Shown: positions 18,448-27,063 of the stretch, piece by piece
Position numbering within the stretch: position 1 is the stretch's first letter
Layout: each line of letters starts with the position of its first letter
DNA from: an uncultured Pirellulaceae bacterium
GTDB lineage: Bacteria; Planctomycetota; Planctomycetia; Pirellulales; Pirellulaceae
Direction: 5' to 3'
DNA: 60,056 nt
NCBI GenBank assembly: GCA_905480235.1
Contig: CAJQPP010000028.1
Coordinates: forward strand, 1-60,056
The notes under the pieces: generated by a model
Seen by the model: only the letters and a program-made list of their open reading frames with translations
Database searches by the model: none
What the model was told of the DNA's origin: nothing
Made by a program: the position numbers and the translations under genes

Positions 18448-19332
18448 ATGAGCACAAAACCAAAAATCCTGATTCAATTTGATTCCGACCAACACCCCAG
18501 CGTCTTTGATTCGGTGGTGGCCATCGATTCCGGTGTCGACCAACTTTTGCCGTTCGGTTCGATGGAAGCTGTCGATGTTCGTGAATTGGTTCACGGGGCG
18601 ATGTTTACGCGTGGCGGGGACTCACTGAAAAGGACCGCAATTTTCATTGGTGGTTCCCGGGTCAAAAGTGCGGAACAAATCCTGCGGGCCGTCGTGGATT
18701 GCTTTTTCGGAAACGTCCGGGTTTCGGTCATGTTAGATGCCAATGGGGCCAACACCACTGCGTCTGCCGCAGTGCTTTGTTTGCAGCGACATCTATCTGT
18801 AAACGAAATTACCGTCGGTGTCCTTGGGGCCACCGGTTCCGTCGGCCAACGTGTCTGTCGACTCCTCAGCTCCCAAGGGGCGAACGTGCGCATTGGCTCA
18901 CGTAGTTTACAACGAGCGACAAGCTTGGCATCACGCATTCAAGATTCTGGTGGTTGCGGGTCACTTACCCCAATGACTACAGACGGGCCGCACAATCTCG
19001 AACAATTCATACAAGATTGCGATGCGATAATTGCCACAGGAGCCGCGGGGGTTCAATTACTTAAAAAGGAAAAATGGCAGGATCTCAGTGCCTGTAAAGT
19101 CGCTATCGATTTAAATGCCGTTCCGCCCGAGGGAATTGAAGGGATCGATGTTACATCAGCAGGGCAAGTAACGGCCGGCAAACTGGTTTATGGTGCGATC
19201 GGAGTGGGCAATCTGAAAATGAAAATCCACAAGCGTGCCATTGCCACGTTATTTGAATCCAACGACCACATTCTCGATCTAGACGCGGTCTATGACATCG
19301 GCAAAAAATTAGAAGAAGCCTCAGACTTCTGA
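18448..19332 (+). CDS. NAD(P)-dependent methylene-tetrahydromethanopterin dehydrogenase (MtdB/MtdC type)
   Basis: 294 residues. The first 110 carry the substrate-domain signature ending DANGANTTASAA. The Rossmann domain follows, with VGVLGATGSVGQRV (dinucleotide loop, residues 127-133) and RIGSRSLQRA, whose arginines after the second strand favour NADP. This is the MtdA/MtdB/MtdC family, which oxidises methylene-H4MPT (or -H4F) to the methenyl form. Planctomycetes are reported to carry the MtdC class, so the exact symbol is left open. It follows fae directly, fitting the next step of the pathway. The ATG at 18448 sits only 5 bases after a terminator T-tract and has no Shine-Dalgarno sequence. 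Its 3' end overlaps the convergent zinc-ribbon gene by 12 bases. Confidence 0.9.
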   Translation: MSTKPKILIQFDSDQHPSVFDSVVAIDSGVDQLLPFGSMEAVDVRELVHGAMFTRGGDSLKRTAIFIGGSRVKSAEQILRAVVDCFFGNVRVSVMLDANGANTTASAAVLCLQRHLSVNEITVGVLGATGSVGQRVCRLLSSQGANVRIGSRSLQRATSLASRIQDSGGCGSLTPMTTDGPHNLEQFIQDCDAIIATGAAGVQLLKKEKWQDLSACKVAIDLNAVPPEGIEGIDVTSAGQVTAGKLVYGAIGVGNLKMKIHKRAIATLFESNDHILDLDAVYDIGKKLEEASDF

Positions 19333-20067
19333 GCCAACGGATTGCACCAAGACGATGCACAACACGACCAAAACAATGACGCTGACGATGTAAATTATGG
19401 CAACCCGCAGATTTTTCCGGCGGCCCTTTTGTTCTCGACTCAACGATCGAATCGGTGCCGAAGCGCCGCTCTCATGATGGATTCTGGTTATCTCGGTATT
19501 GATTTCAAGTGCCGCCGGTGTGGACACCTGCCCCGCTAAATCCAGCGTAGCTTGGCTTTCCATTGAATCAGCAACCGTATAACGCGGTGGCAACAAATCG
19601 CGGGCCCGTGCCGTCAACTCGGATTGTTCGTCTCTGACTGCGTTTTTGGCATGCACGACGGTCGCGCGGCCGGAAGCTGCGGCCTCTTTCTTGACGACTG
19701 GTTTGGCCGCCTGCCTGGTCTCGTCCTCGGAATCCGATTTTCCGAAAACTTCTTTTCCCGTGACCGCGGTAATGGCCTCATCAGGATCCCGGGGAGTGAG
19801 CACGTATTTTTGACGGCTCTTGCAATGGGGACAGGCCACGCTTTTTTCCGACATCGCCGGCTTGAGGCCGAATTTATCATCACACTTCTGGCAACGAACC
19901 TTGATAACTCCTTGGCCCGCTGTGTAGGTGACCGTTGCGACAGGAAGCGCACCTTCGTCCTTGAAAGCCTGATGGCATTTGACACATCGAAGCTTCTTGC
20001 CGACATCGCTTTCGCGAACTTCAAGAACTTGGTTGCAATGAGGGCAAGTAACTCGTATTGGGTTCAT
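19321..20067 (-). CDS. Zinc-ribbon (MJ0042-type) single-pass membrane protein
   Basis: About 248 residues from ATG 20067; an in-frame TTG at 20088 is also open. It has three N-terminal zinc-ribbon-like CxxC pairs: CPHCNQ...CVKCHQ, CQKC and CPHCKS. The first has the RVTCPHCNQVLEVRESDVGKKLRC layout of MJ0042-type fingers common in planctomycetes. A polar, Ala/Glu-rich linker follows, and a single membrane segment near the C-terminus (AIIYIVSVIVLVVLCIVLV) after a basic stretch suggests a cytoplasmic finger domain on a tail anchor. Function unknown. It overlaps the convergent dehydrogenase gene by 12 bases. Confidence 0.75.
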   Translation of the reverse strand: MNPIRVTCPHCNQVLEVRESDVGKKLRCVKCHQAFKDEGALPVATVTYTAGQGVIKVRCQKCDDKFGLKPAMSEKSVACPHCKSRQKYVLTPRDPDEAITAVTGKEVFGKSDSEDETRQAAKPVVKKEAAASGRATVVHAKNAVRDEQSELTARARDLLPPRYTVADSMESQATLDLAGQVSTPAALEINTEITRIHHESGASAPIRSLSREQKGRRKNLRVAIIYIVSVIVLVVLCIVLVQSVGSEV

Positions 20068-20837
20068 TGAAGATTCGTCAAAATTCAAACTATCGTATGG
20101 AATACGCGAGCGCCCGCGTCACCTAATCCGGGAACCCTAATCTTGTTCTCATCAAACCGGCCGTCAATGGCACGTGTGTAAAGTGCGGTTTCCGAAAATC
20201 CTGCTGCGATTTAAGCGACACCTTCTGAAGACGCCACAACGGACCAAAAAAGCTTTCCCAATCCCCCATTCGAGCATCGACTCCATCGTCATGCAAGCAG
20301 ATTCGCACGCCGCCAACATGGCCCGTCTCCTTCATTATAATCCCGGCCCACAGAATGGGTACCAAGCCAATCTGCTGAGAAAACCGGCCGCATCATTGGC
20401 GTTTCGATCTGAAAATCACCCCGACTCCTGCTGCGGGTCGCTTCGATAGCAACGCAAGTGCCGAGTTAAGAAATTGCGCAACGAAATTCCGTTGAGACAG
20501 TCTTTTTATCGCGGACAACGGCCGAGTGATGGATCGCCAAGGCATGGTCGATGACGCAGATCTTCATTTTTTCCATCTCGATGGCTGCAAAACATAGCGT
20601 CGAACGTTTGGCACTGAATATCAGCAGCCTACTCGAGGTCTGATCGTCATAACATGGAACCTAGGCTCTCGAAGACCGGGAGCCAAAAATTGAAAACCCT
20701 TTGGCACAGCGTCTGAGCCAAAAAACAAGGGATTTCAGAGTTAATTTCCTTGCTGCATCGGCATCATTGCCATGTGCGAAGTAATCATTTCTACGTATAA
20801 TTCGAGAGAATTCCATCATTCTCTCGTTCAATAAACA
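20068..20837. other. Divergent intergenic region, about 770 bases
   Basis: It lies between the zinc-ribbon gene (minus) and the signal peptidase gene (plus) and must contain both promoters. The only structure I note is an imperfect hairpin with arms GGCTC and GAGCC near 20664-20683. The 80-codon minus frame at 20123-20365 has no ribosome site or recognisable sequence. Confidence 0.35.
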
Positions 20838-22580
20838 ATGTCAAACATTTACTCATCCGGCGACGTCTACATGCAACCCACCGGCTTCGGAGCTTGGATC
20901 CGCAGTCCTGGTGTCCGAGAGACGATTGAGTCTGTCTTAATCGCCGTTTTATTGGCACTGCTATTTCGATTTTTTGAAGCAGAAGCGTATGTCATCCCCA
21001 CCGGGTCGATGGCTCCAGATTTACAGGGCCGTCACATCGATGTGGTTTGCAATGAATGTGGTTACAACATTCTTGCGGGTGCCAGCAAGGAACGGGGACG
21101 ACAGGTCAAACGGGTCGTTTGTCCAATTTGTCAACATCCACAGACCCTCAGACCCGGGGACCGAGACAACCGCCCTTTTTCTGGTGATCGTATCCTGGTC
21201 AGCAAATTCGCCTACGATTTCGAGCAACCTGATCGATGGGACGTCATCGTTTTTAAATATCCCAATAACGGTAAGCAAAATTTCATCAAACGCTTGATCG
21301 GTCTTCCAGACGAGGGTGTACTGATCGAAAAAGGTGACATCTACGCCTACGACCAACCGACGCAGACATTTCAGGATCGAGAGATCTGTCGTAAGCCTCC
21401 GCAAAAACAAAAAGCCATGCTGCAAATCGTGGACGACACCGACCACATTGCAAAAGCACTTCTGCAGGCCGGATGGCCGAGTCGTTGGCAACAGTGGAAT
21501 GGACAAGCAACGGATACGGATTGGGAGATCAGCGAAGACCTAAACCAGTTCAGCCTCAACAATCCTACTGACGAAACCCGCTGGCTTCGGTACCGACATC
21601 TACAGCCCCGAAAAGAGGATTGGCAATCTGCCCTTGGGCTCAATGTGCCAGAGCTGCCCAAACGGATGCAAGGAGAAGTCCCTGCAGGTCAGTTAATTAC
21701 CGATTACTACGCGTACAACGATACACCCATCAACGAAGCCGGAGATTTTTCACCCTATGTCGGCTTGCACTGGGTCGGAGATTTGGCGGTCGAAGCCAAT
21801 GTTGACGTTAAATCCGAAAGCGGTGAACTCGAATTAGAATTGGTCGAAGGCGGCATCAAGTACCGCTGCAATATTGATGTCAGCAACGGCACAGCCTCCT
21901 TTGCGTGGAAGAATCCATTCAATGAGGATTCCGTCGTATTGGAAGGCACAACGTCCTTTCAAAGTCCTATTAAACGACCCGGAAAGTATGACATTCTTTT
22001 CGCCAACACCGATAACAAACTCTCACTCTGGGTCAACAACCGTTTTGTCGGCGACTGTGAATACCGTCGCACAGGTGATGTCGTACCTCGATGGAGCAAA
22101 CAAGATGCCGGTGATGCAGAACCTGCCGGCATCGGGGGCAAGGCGATCGACATGGAAATCCGTCGGCTCCAAGTAATGCGAGATATTTACTACACCTCAA
22201 AGAATCTCACTCGCCAAACCGCCTTTGGCGAAGACAACCCCTCCTTTGAATACGACGGTTTCGATGGCCGGAACTCCAGGGTTATCTCTGCCATCCAAAG
22301 ACTTTTCCAACAGCCTTGGGAATGGGGCGGAGCGGCCGCGGAGAGATTGTTTTCTTCCCGCAATCGTGATGAATCCTATATTTTTCCTTTGGCAGAAAAT
22401 CAATTTTTACCCATGGGAGACAATAGTCCCCAAAGTAACGACGCGCGAACCTGGGATGGAGCTCGCTTTATCGATGGATCGTACCTGTTGGGAGAAGCGC
22501 TGTTTATTTATTGGCCGCACGCCAAGACATCGCCTCTACCATTCTGGCCCAATTTCGAGCGCATGAAGTTTATTCAGTAG
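20838..22580 (+). CDS. lepB: Signal peptidase I with zinc-ribbon and large beta-rich insertions
   Basis: 580 residues, about twice the usual length. An N-terminal membrane segment (about 32-46) leads to YVIPTGSMAPDLQG with catalytic Ser57. The general base Lys151 is in IKRLIGLPDE, and GDNSPQSNDAR (from 527) is the last conserved box, so the peptidase should be active in cleaving Sec/Tat signal peptides. Two insertions are odd. CNEC/CPIC (Cys71, 74, 95, 98) form a zinc ribbon between the Ser and Lys boxes. About 350 residues (170-520) include a LamG/concanavalin-like beta domain with KYDILFANTDNKLSLWVNNRFVG. lptB follows 36 bases downstream, probably in the same operon. Confidence 0.92.
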   Translation: MSNIYSSGDVYMQPTGFGAWIRSPGVRETIESVLIAVLLALLFRFFEAEAYVIPTGSMAPDLQGRHIDVVCNECGYNILAGASKERGRQVKRVVCPICQHPQTLRPGDRDNRPFSGDRILVSKFAYDFEQPDRWDVIVFKYPNNGKQNFIKRLIGLPDEGVLIEKGDIYAYDQPTQTFQDREICRKPPQKQKAMLQIVDDTDHIAKALLQAGWPSRWQQWNGQATDTDWEISEDLNQFSLNNPTDETRWLRYRHLQPRKEDWQSALGLNVPELPKRMQGEVPAGQLITDYYAYNDTPINEAGDFSPYVGLHWVGDLAVEANVDVKSESGELELELVEGGIKYRCNIDVSNGTASFAWKNPFNEDSVVLEGTTSFQSPIKRPGKYDILFANTDNKLSLWVNNRFVGDCEYRRTGDVVPRWSKQDAGDAEPAGIGGKAIDMEIRRLQVMRDIYYTSKNLTRQTAFGEDNPSFEYDGFDGRNSRVISAIQRLFQQPWEWGGAAAERLFSSRNRDESYIFPLAENQFLPMGDNSPQSNDARTWDGARFIDGSYLLGEALFIYWPHAKTSPLPFWPNFERMKFIQ

Positions 22581-22616
22581 TGGTTTTGGTCGAGCAGAAT
22601 TCATGGAGGATTCGCT

Positions 22617-23750
22617 TTGTCTATCTTACAAGTTAACGAACTAGTCAAGACATTTGGACGTCGCCGAGTGGTCGATGGCGTCACGCTCAACGTATATCGT
22701 GGTGAAATTGTCGGCTTACTAGGCCCCAATGGAGCAGGTAAAACCACCACGTTTCGGATGATTTGCGGCCAATTAAAACCGGACCGAGGTGCCGTCACAC
22801 TGGCGGGCAAAGACGTCACGGAATGGCCGATGTTCCAACGAGCAAGATACGGGGGCATGGGATACCTGCCTCAACAATCGAGCATCTTCGCAAAATTGAC
22901 GGTTCAACAGAACCTTATCGCCATGATGCAGTTGCTTAAAATGGACCGGAAAACACAAAAGCGACGGTGTGACGAATTACTCGAGCAATTCAAAATCGAA
23001 AGGCTGCGCAAATCAAAAGCAGGCAAACTCTCCGGTGGAGAACGCAGAAGGTTGGAAATTGCGCGTTGCCTGGTATCCGACCCTGAGATCATCATGCTGG
23101 ACGAGCCGTTTGCGGGCATCGATCCCGTTACCGTTCAGAATATTCAAGAAGTGATTCAAGAATTGAGAGAGGCCGGTCTGTCGATATTAATTACGGACCA
23201 CGCAGCCCGTGAAATCCTACAAATCACCGATAGAACCTACGTTGTCAGCGAAGGACAGATTTTGTGCAGCGGCTCCGCTGACGAGATCGTCCAAAACGAG
23301 GAAGTCAAAACAAAGTACCTCGGTGAAATTGACTTTGTTCGATCCGCCAGGTTGGATCAACTGAATGCGGTAACAGCGCCTCCAGTTAATGTGCCGCAAG
23401 AGATGGCTGAAGAGGATGAATACGTCGAGGCAGGGGAGGTTTTCGACGCAAAACCGCTTGAACGCACGGATGTAATCGCAGACTCAAATGTTCCTATCGA
23501 AGACCAGGTTCCAACCATTCCCTTGCCGACGGTCGCCTCGCAAGTTTCGGCCACGTCTCAACCCCTTGCCACCAATCCCGCAGCTTCCACAGTAACCGCA
23601 GATTTCGAACAACCGGCTGACTCCCTGCTAGAAAAAGAAGGCAAGAAAGACGCTTCCAAACCCCGATTGTCGATCCGAAAACCAAGGATCACTAAGACAG
23701 AACTGTTCTCAAATATCGAAGCGCCGTTCAATTCGAAAGATCTTGAATAG
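22617..23750 (+). CDS. lptB: LPS-export ABC transporter ATP-binding protein with C-terminal extension
   Basis: 377 residues. TTG 22617 is the start: GGAGGA lies 6 bases upstream and the next codons begin the conserved domain. Residues 1-240 are a full LptB ATPase: LLGPNGAGKTTTFRMICG (Walker A, 36-43), GGMGYLPQQSSIFAKLTVQQNL (Q-loop), KLSGGERRRLEIARCL (signature), IIMLDEPFAGIDP (Walker B, D-loop) and LITDHAAREIL (H-loop). It would power extraction of lipopolysaccharide from the inner membrane with LptFG, which is not in this window. The last 135 residues are a Pro/Ala/Thr/Glu-rich tail absent from typical LptB (about 240 residues). Confidence 0.93.
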   Translation: MSILQVNELVKTFGRRRVVDGVTLNVYRGEIVGLLGPNGAGKTTTFRMICGQLKPDRGAVTLAGKDVTEWPMFQRARYGGMGYLPQQSSIFAKLTVQQNLIAMMQLLKMDRKTQKRRCDELLEQFKIERLRKSKAGKLSGGERRRLEIARCLVSDPEIIMLDEPFAGIDPVTVQNIQEVIQELREAGLSILITDHAAREILQITDRTYVVSEGQILCSGSADEIVQNEEVKTKYLGEIDFVRSARLDQLNAVTAPPVNVPQEMAEEDEYVEAGEVFDAKPLERTDVIADSNVPIEDQVPTIPLPTVASQVSATSQPLATNPAASTVTADFEQPADSLLEKEGKKDASKPRLSIRKPRITKTELFSNIEAPFNSKDLE

Positions 23751-23795
23751 GCCTAAACTCGGTTGCTCGCGCTCACTGCGCTAAAAACGAAGGAA

Positions 23796-25607
23796 TTACT
23801 CCTGAAACGAGACACCCGCGTCGGTCATCTGCGGCCAGCAGGGCAGGGGAGCCGTAAACTCGATCGTTGCATCGCTCTCAGGATGTACCAAACCAATTTG
23901 CCATGCGTGTAAGCACATAGGATCGTCATTGATTGACAGCGTCTGCGTCGCTGACATGCGATTCTTTAAGAGATAAGTAGGATCACCCACAACAGGATGC
24001 CCCTGGTGCCAGAGATGAATCCGGATTTGATTGGTTCGCCCGGTCCGCGGAGTCGCTTCCAGCAAAGCATATTCACCGCAAGACGATGTCGCTAAAACAC
24101 GGCAATCGGTACGACACTGTTTGCCAGTATCTGATACTCTGCGGCCTCCGGCAATCGTGGGTTGATCGGTAATCGGAAGGTCAATCGTAAATTCAGATTC
24201 AACAGGGCATCCATGAACGAACACAAGGTACCGCTTAACAACCGTCTGCTTTTCAAATTGTGGTTGAATCGACGAAGCCACTTTCCGAGTGCGGCTAAAC
24301 ACGACGACCCCCGACGTATTGGCATCCAATCGATGTGCCACGCGTAATTGGTGATCGTAAATTTGACTCAGCAGCCAAGTCAGCGTATTTCGATTGAAGC
24401 GTCCGCTCGGGTGCATCGGGAGGGGCGCAGGTTTATTCACCACGACCAAATAATCGTCCTCGTAGATCAGATCGATTTTCCCATTCACATCCGGCTCTAC
24501 CGTCGCCGGCAAGAGATGCTCCAAACGCTGTCCCTCTCGGACCGCATCGTGTAAGCCCATGGCTTTTTCATTTAACAGGATGAACCCCTGCTCAATCCTA
24601 CTTTGCCAAACTTCGCGGCCAATATGAGGGTGAAACTCACTCAAAAAATCAATTAATTGATAATGATCAAAACGACGGGGCACGTTTAAGGGACGGAAAT
24701 TATCGTAGGGCACCGACCCTGGCAAGGGACTGACGATAGATCGAATCTGCAGGGCCCGCATGCTACGATACATTTGCTGCCGCTCGTCAGGTGTTTTGTA
24801 ACAATACGGACAGGATTCTCCCGCAATATATTCAGGGGAGGCAATTTGCTCCGGTTTCAAAACCGCTTGGCAAGCGAAACAAACCTCAGCATCGGTCTCC
24901 TGCAACTGGGGATCGACCGCCACTCTTTGGTCGAAGACAAAACAATCTCCGTCGTAGTGTTCGCCTCCACAATCCTCGAAGTATTGCAGGATGCCACCAT
25001 CTAACTGAAAAATGGAATCGAATCCGGCTTGCTCCATATATGGGCCCGCTTTCTCGCAACGAATGCCGCCCGTACAGAACATCACGATCGGAGCCTCGCC
25101 ATTCAGTTTTTCCATCTTCCTGACCGCATCGGGGAATTGTCGGAAATGATCGATATCCGCGACCACTGCATTTTCAAAAGTGCCCAAATCCACTTCGTAG
25201 TTATTTCGCACATCCAACAACGTGACAGGCCTACCTTCGTCTAACCAGCTTTTTAATTCTCGCGGTTTAAGTTTTGGCGAGGTGCGCTGTTGAGGATTGA
25301 TGCCTTCGATACCAAACGCGATGATTTCTTTTTTCAAGCGTACGAGGATGCGATTGAATGGCTGTCGATCACTCAGACTTTGCTTGACGTGAAAATTCTT
25401 AAGAGCATCATCCGCTCGCAGGCACTCAAGGAATCCATCAATGTCGAGCCGTTGCCCAGCAAGAAACAAATTAATGCCCTCACTGCTCAAGAGAATGGTT
25501 CCCTTAATGGATCGCTCGCGACACTCGCGCAACAAATCATCACGCCTCTCAGCAAGGCGGTCGAGACTTACAAATTGATAACCGGCGATGTTTACAATAT
25601 CTGTCAT
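23796..25607 (-). CDS. Fusion protein: TrhO-type tRNA uridine hydroxylase (rhodanese) plus RluA-type pseudouridine synthase
   Basis: 603 residues from ATG 25607; the longer open frame to 25712 adds nothing conserved. Residues 1-280 are TrhO (UPF0176/YceA): an N-terminal KGTILLSSEGIN acylphosphatase-like domain, then rhodanese with VTLLDVRNNYEVDLGTF, the active-site loop FCTGGIRCEKA (Cys178), GGILQYFEDCGG, and zinc-like CxxC pairs (243/246, 266/269). TrhO makes 5-hydroxyuridine at tRNA position 34. Residues about 310-603 are an S4 domain plus RluA-type synthase: YEDDYLVVVNKPAPLPMHPSG, RVAHRLDANTSGVVV (catalytic Asp428) and RTGRTNQIRIHLWHQGHPVVGD. One reading frame spans both with no stop. Both halves keep their catalytic residues. 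Confidence 0.92.
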   Translation of the reverse strand: MTDIVNIAGYQFVSLDRLAERRDDLLRECRERSIKGTILLSSEGINLFLAGQRLDIDGFLECLRADDALKNFHVKQSLSDRQPFNRILVRLKKEIIAFGIEGINPQQRTSPKLKPRELKSWLDEGRPVTLLDVRNNYEVDLGTFENAVVADIDHFRQFPDAVRKMEKLNGEAPIVMFCTGGIRCEKAGPYMEQAGFDSIFQLDGGILQYFEDCGGEHYDGDCFVFDQRVAVDPQLQETDAEVCFACQAVLKPEQIASPEYIAGESCPYCYKTPDERQQMYRSMRALQIRSIVSPLPGSVPYDNFRPLNVPRRFDHYQLIDFLSEFHPHIGREVWQSRIEQGFILLNEKAMGLHDAVREGQRLEHLLPATVEPDVNGKIDLIYEDDYLVVVNKPAPLPMHPSGRFNRNTLTWLLSQIYDHQLRVAHRLDANTSGVVVFSRTRKVASSIQPQFEKQTVVKRYLVFVHGCPVESEFTIDLPITDQPTIAGGRRVSDTGKQCRTDCRVLATSSCGEYALLEATPRTGRTNQIRIHLWHQGHPVVGDPTYLLKNRMSATQTLSINDDPMCLHAWQIGLVHPESDATIEFTAPLPCWPQMTDAGVSFQE

Positions 25608-25726
25608 TTCAAAGCATTCTTCAGCAAAGTTTGCAGTCCAGCAAGTCCCTAATAAATTCAGGTGGCATATCAATTCAGGGGATAGGGCAAGGGCAACCGA
25701 GAGCTTCGGCAAGGCTCAGCGGCGAG

Positions 25727-25767
25727 TCCCCATGGTTAGCTCCCCATGGTTAGCTCCCATGGTTAGC
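25727..25767. repeat. Three tandem copies of a 14-bp repeat
   Basis: TCCCCATGGTTAGC occurs at 25727-25740 and 25741-25754, then as TCCCATGGTTAGC (one C shorter) at 25755-25767. It lies between the TrhO-fusion start and the nitroreductase end, outside any gene. CCATGG inside it is self-complementary. Confidence 0.9.
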
Positions 25768-25883
25768 TGCAACGCCACATTGACCAGGATCGACGGTTTC
25801 CCCCGCATCGTTTGGCAGGGATTCTAATGGATTTGTCGGGCTCGGCCACTATCATCTGAGAAAAACCTGCTGCTTCACCGAGC

Positions 25884-26654
25884 CTATACTTCAAACACAA
25901 AGTGTTTTTTTGGAAAGCGGACCTGTTTACCATAGACCCCTTTTTCGGACCGTTTGCCGGCTGATATCACCATGCAAATCTCGGCTCCACGCGGCAAGGA
26001 CAAAAGGCGTTTAACTCGCGCTCCATCAAATCCTTCCATGGGACAACTATCGTAACCATACGCCCGCAGCGAAAGCATCAGATTTTGGCAGGCTAAGGCG
26101 GTGGTTTTGTGAGCCCAGACTCTCATGTCGGACTTACCCGCCGGTCCCCGAGGCGAGGGTTTGCGCAAACCTATTAAATTCATCACCAACTTTTTAAAGG
26201 GACCCAAGAGGTAGCCTGGCCCCTGCCCACAAGCCAAGGGCACTAGCGTTTTATAATATCGCTTCGCAGATGCAGGAACTGGGTTACTGGCATTGGCTTG
26301 ATCAAGTAATTCAAGCATCCATTTCCGGTTCCGTTTCCATGTATCCCTACGGGCGACACAGACGACCATTTCAGCTGCAGTGACCGCCGCTGGCTGCCCC
26401 AAGCAACACTTGGCGAGTTGTTCTTTTTTCGCTTCATCTCGAACCCAATAAAATTCCCACGGCTGCAGATTGGAAGAATTAGGAGCGAGCAAAGTTAAAT
26501 CAAGACAGCGCCTCATGATGGTTTCTGGAATAGCATGGCATTCGAAAACGCGGATACTCCTGCGGGTCCTTACAATATTTTCGAACGCCTGAGTTGTGGC
26601 TTCGGTCGTCTTCATCGTTGAGTTAACCTCTGCCAATACTTGGGAAGATGTCAT
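25884..26654 (-). CDS. Nitroreductase-family FMN-dependent oxidoreductase
   Basis: 256 residues from ATG 26654, chosen because AGGAGG lies 5 bases upstream; the upstream in-frame ATG at 26675 lacks such a site. Family motifs: VRTRRSIRVFE (FMN phosphate-binding RRSxR), LAPNSSNLQPWEFYWVRDEA (the SxxNxQPW motif), AAEMVVCVA, and a late WAHKTTALACQNLMLSLRAYGYDSCPMEGFD. It should be a soluble flavoprotein reducing nitro, quinone or similar compounds with NAD(P)H; the physiological substrate cannot be inferred. It stands alone, with gaps on both sides. Confidence 0.9.
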   Translation of the reverse strand: MTSSQVLAEVNSTMKTTEATTQAFENIVRTRRSIRVFECHAIPETIMRRCLDLTLLAPNSSNLQPWEFYWVRDEAKKEQLAKCCLGQPAAVTAAEMVVCVARRDTWKRNRKWMLELLDQANASNPVPASAKRYYKTLVPLACGQGPGYLLGPFKKLVMNLIGLRKPSPRGPAGKSDMRVWAHKTTALACQNLMLSLRAYGYDSCPMEGFDGARVKRLLSLPRGAEICMVISAGKRSEKGVYGKQVRFPKKHFVFEV

Positions 26655-27063
26655 GCTCGCCTCCTGGGATTTCATAAGTGAGGTATTTCAGACGTGCTGG
26701 AGCACTTCAAAATCAAAAACCAAGAAAAAGAAAAGACGCCGAAGTGCAATCTGATGCCATTCTGCCACGTCGACTAAACCGTTAATTCTGGGGGATTTTA
26801 ATACGTAAACAAAGGGATATTCCCACGGACCTAATCCGCCGGTTCAGCCTTTTGATATCGTATAATATCGGCAGGAAATCCTTGCCACACTCGTCTAGAT
26901 AACGGTGCAGGAGGAGCCAACAATGGCACGCACTCGCGTGAAAATTCAGATCGGTCAAATCACATAGAGCTCGGCGATTCAGGAAAAATAGAGGCCGGGT
27001 GTTTCCGCACCGATTTGCGAAAAAAAGATGAGTGAGAGCTTCCATGTGTTGCAGGCACATGAA
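26655..27063. other. Intergenic gap, nothing recognised
   Basis: About 410 bases between two minus-strand genes. It should hold the nitroreductase promoter and the end of the kinase transcript. The 92-codon minus frame at 26782-27060 has no ribosome site and a composition unlike neighbouring proteins. Confidence 0.35.

Noticed and set aside
20123..20365. 80-codon minus-strand frame upstream of the zinc-ribbon gene
   Set aside because: No ribosome site or known motif; the position fits a promoter region better.
26782..27060. 92-codon minus-strand frame next to the H-NOX kinase stop
   Set aside because: Unusual Cys/His/Leu composition, no ribosome site and no recognisable family.
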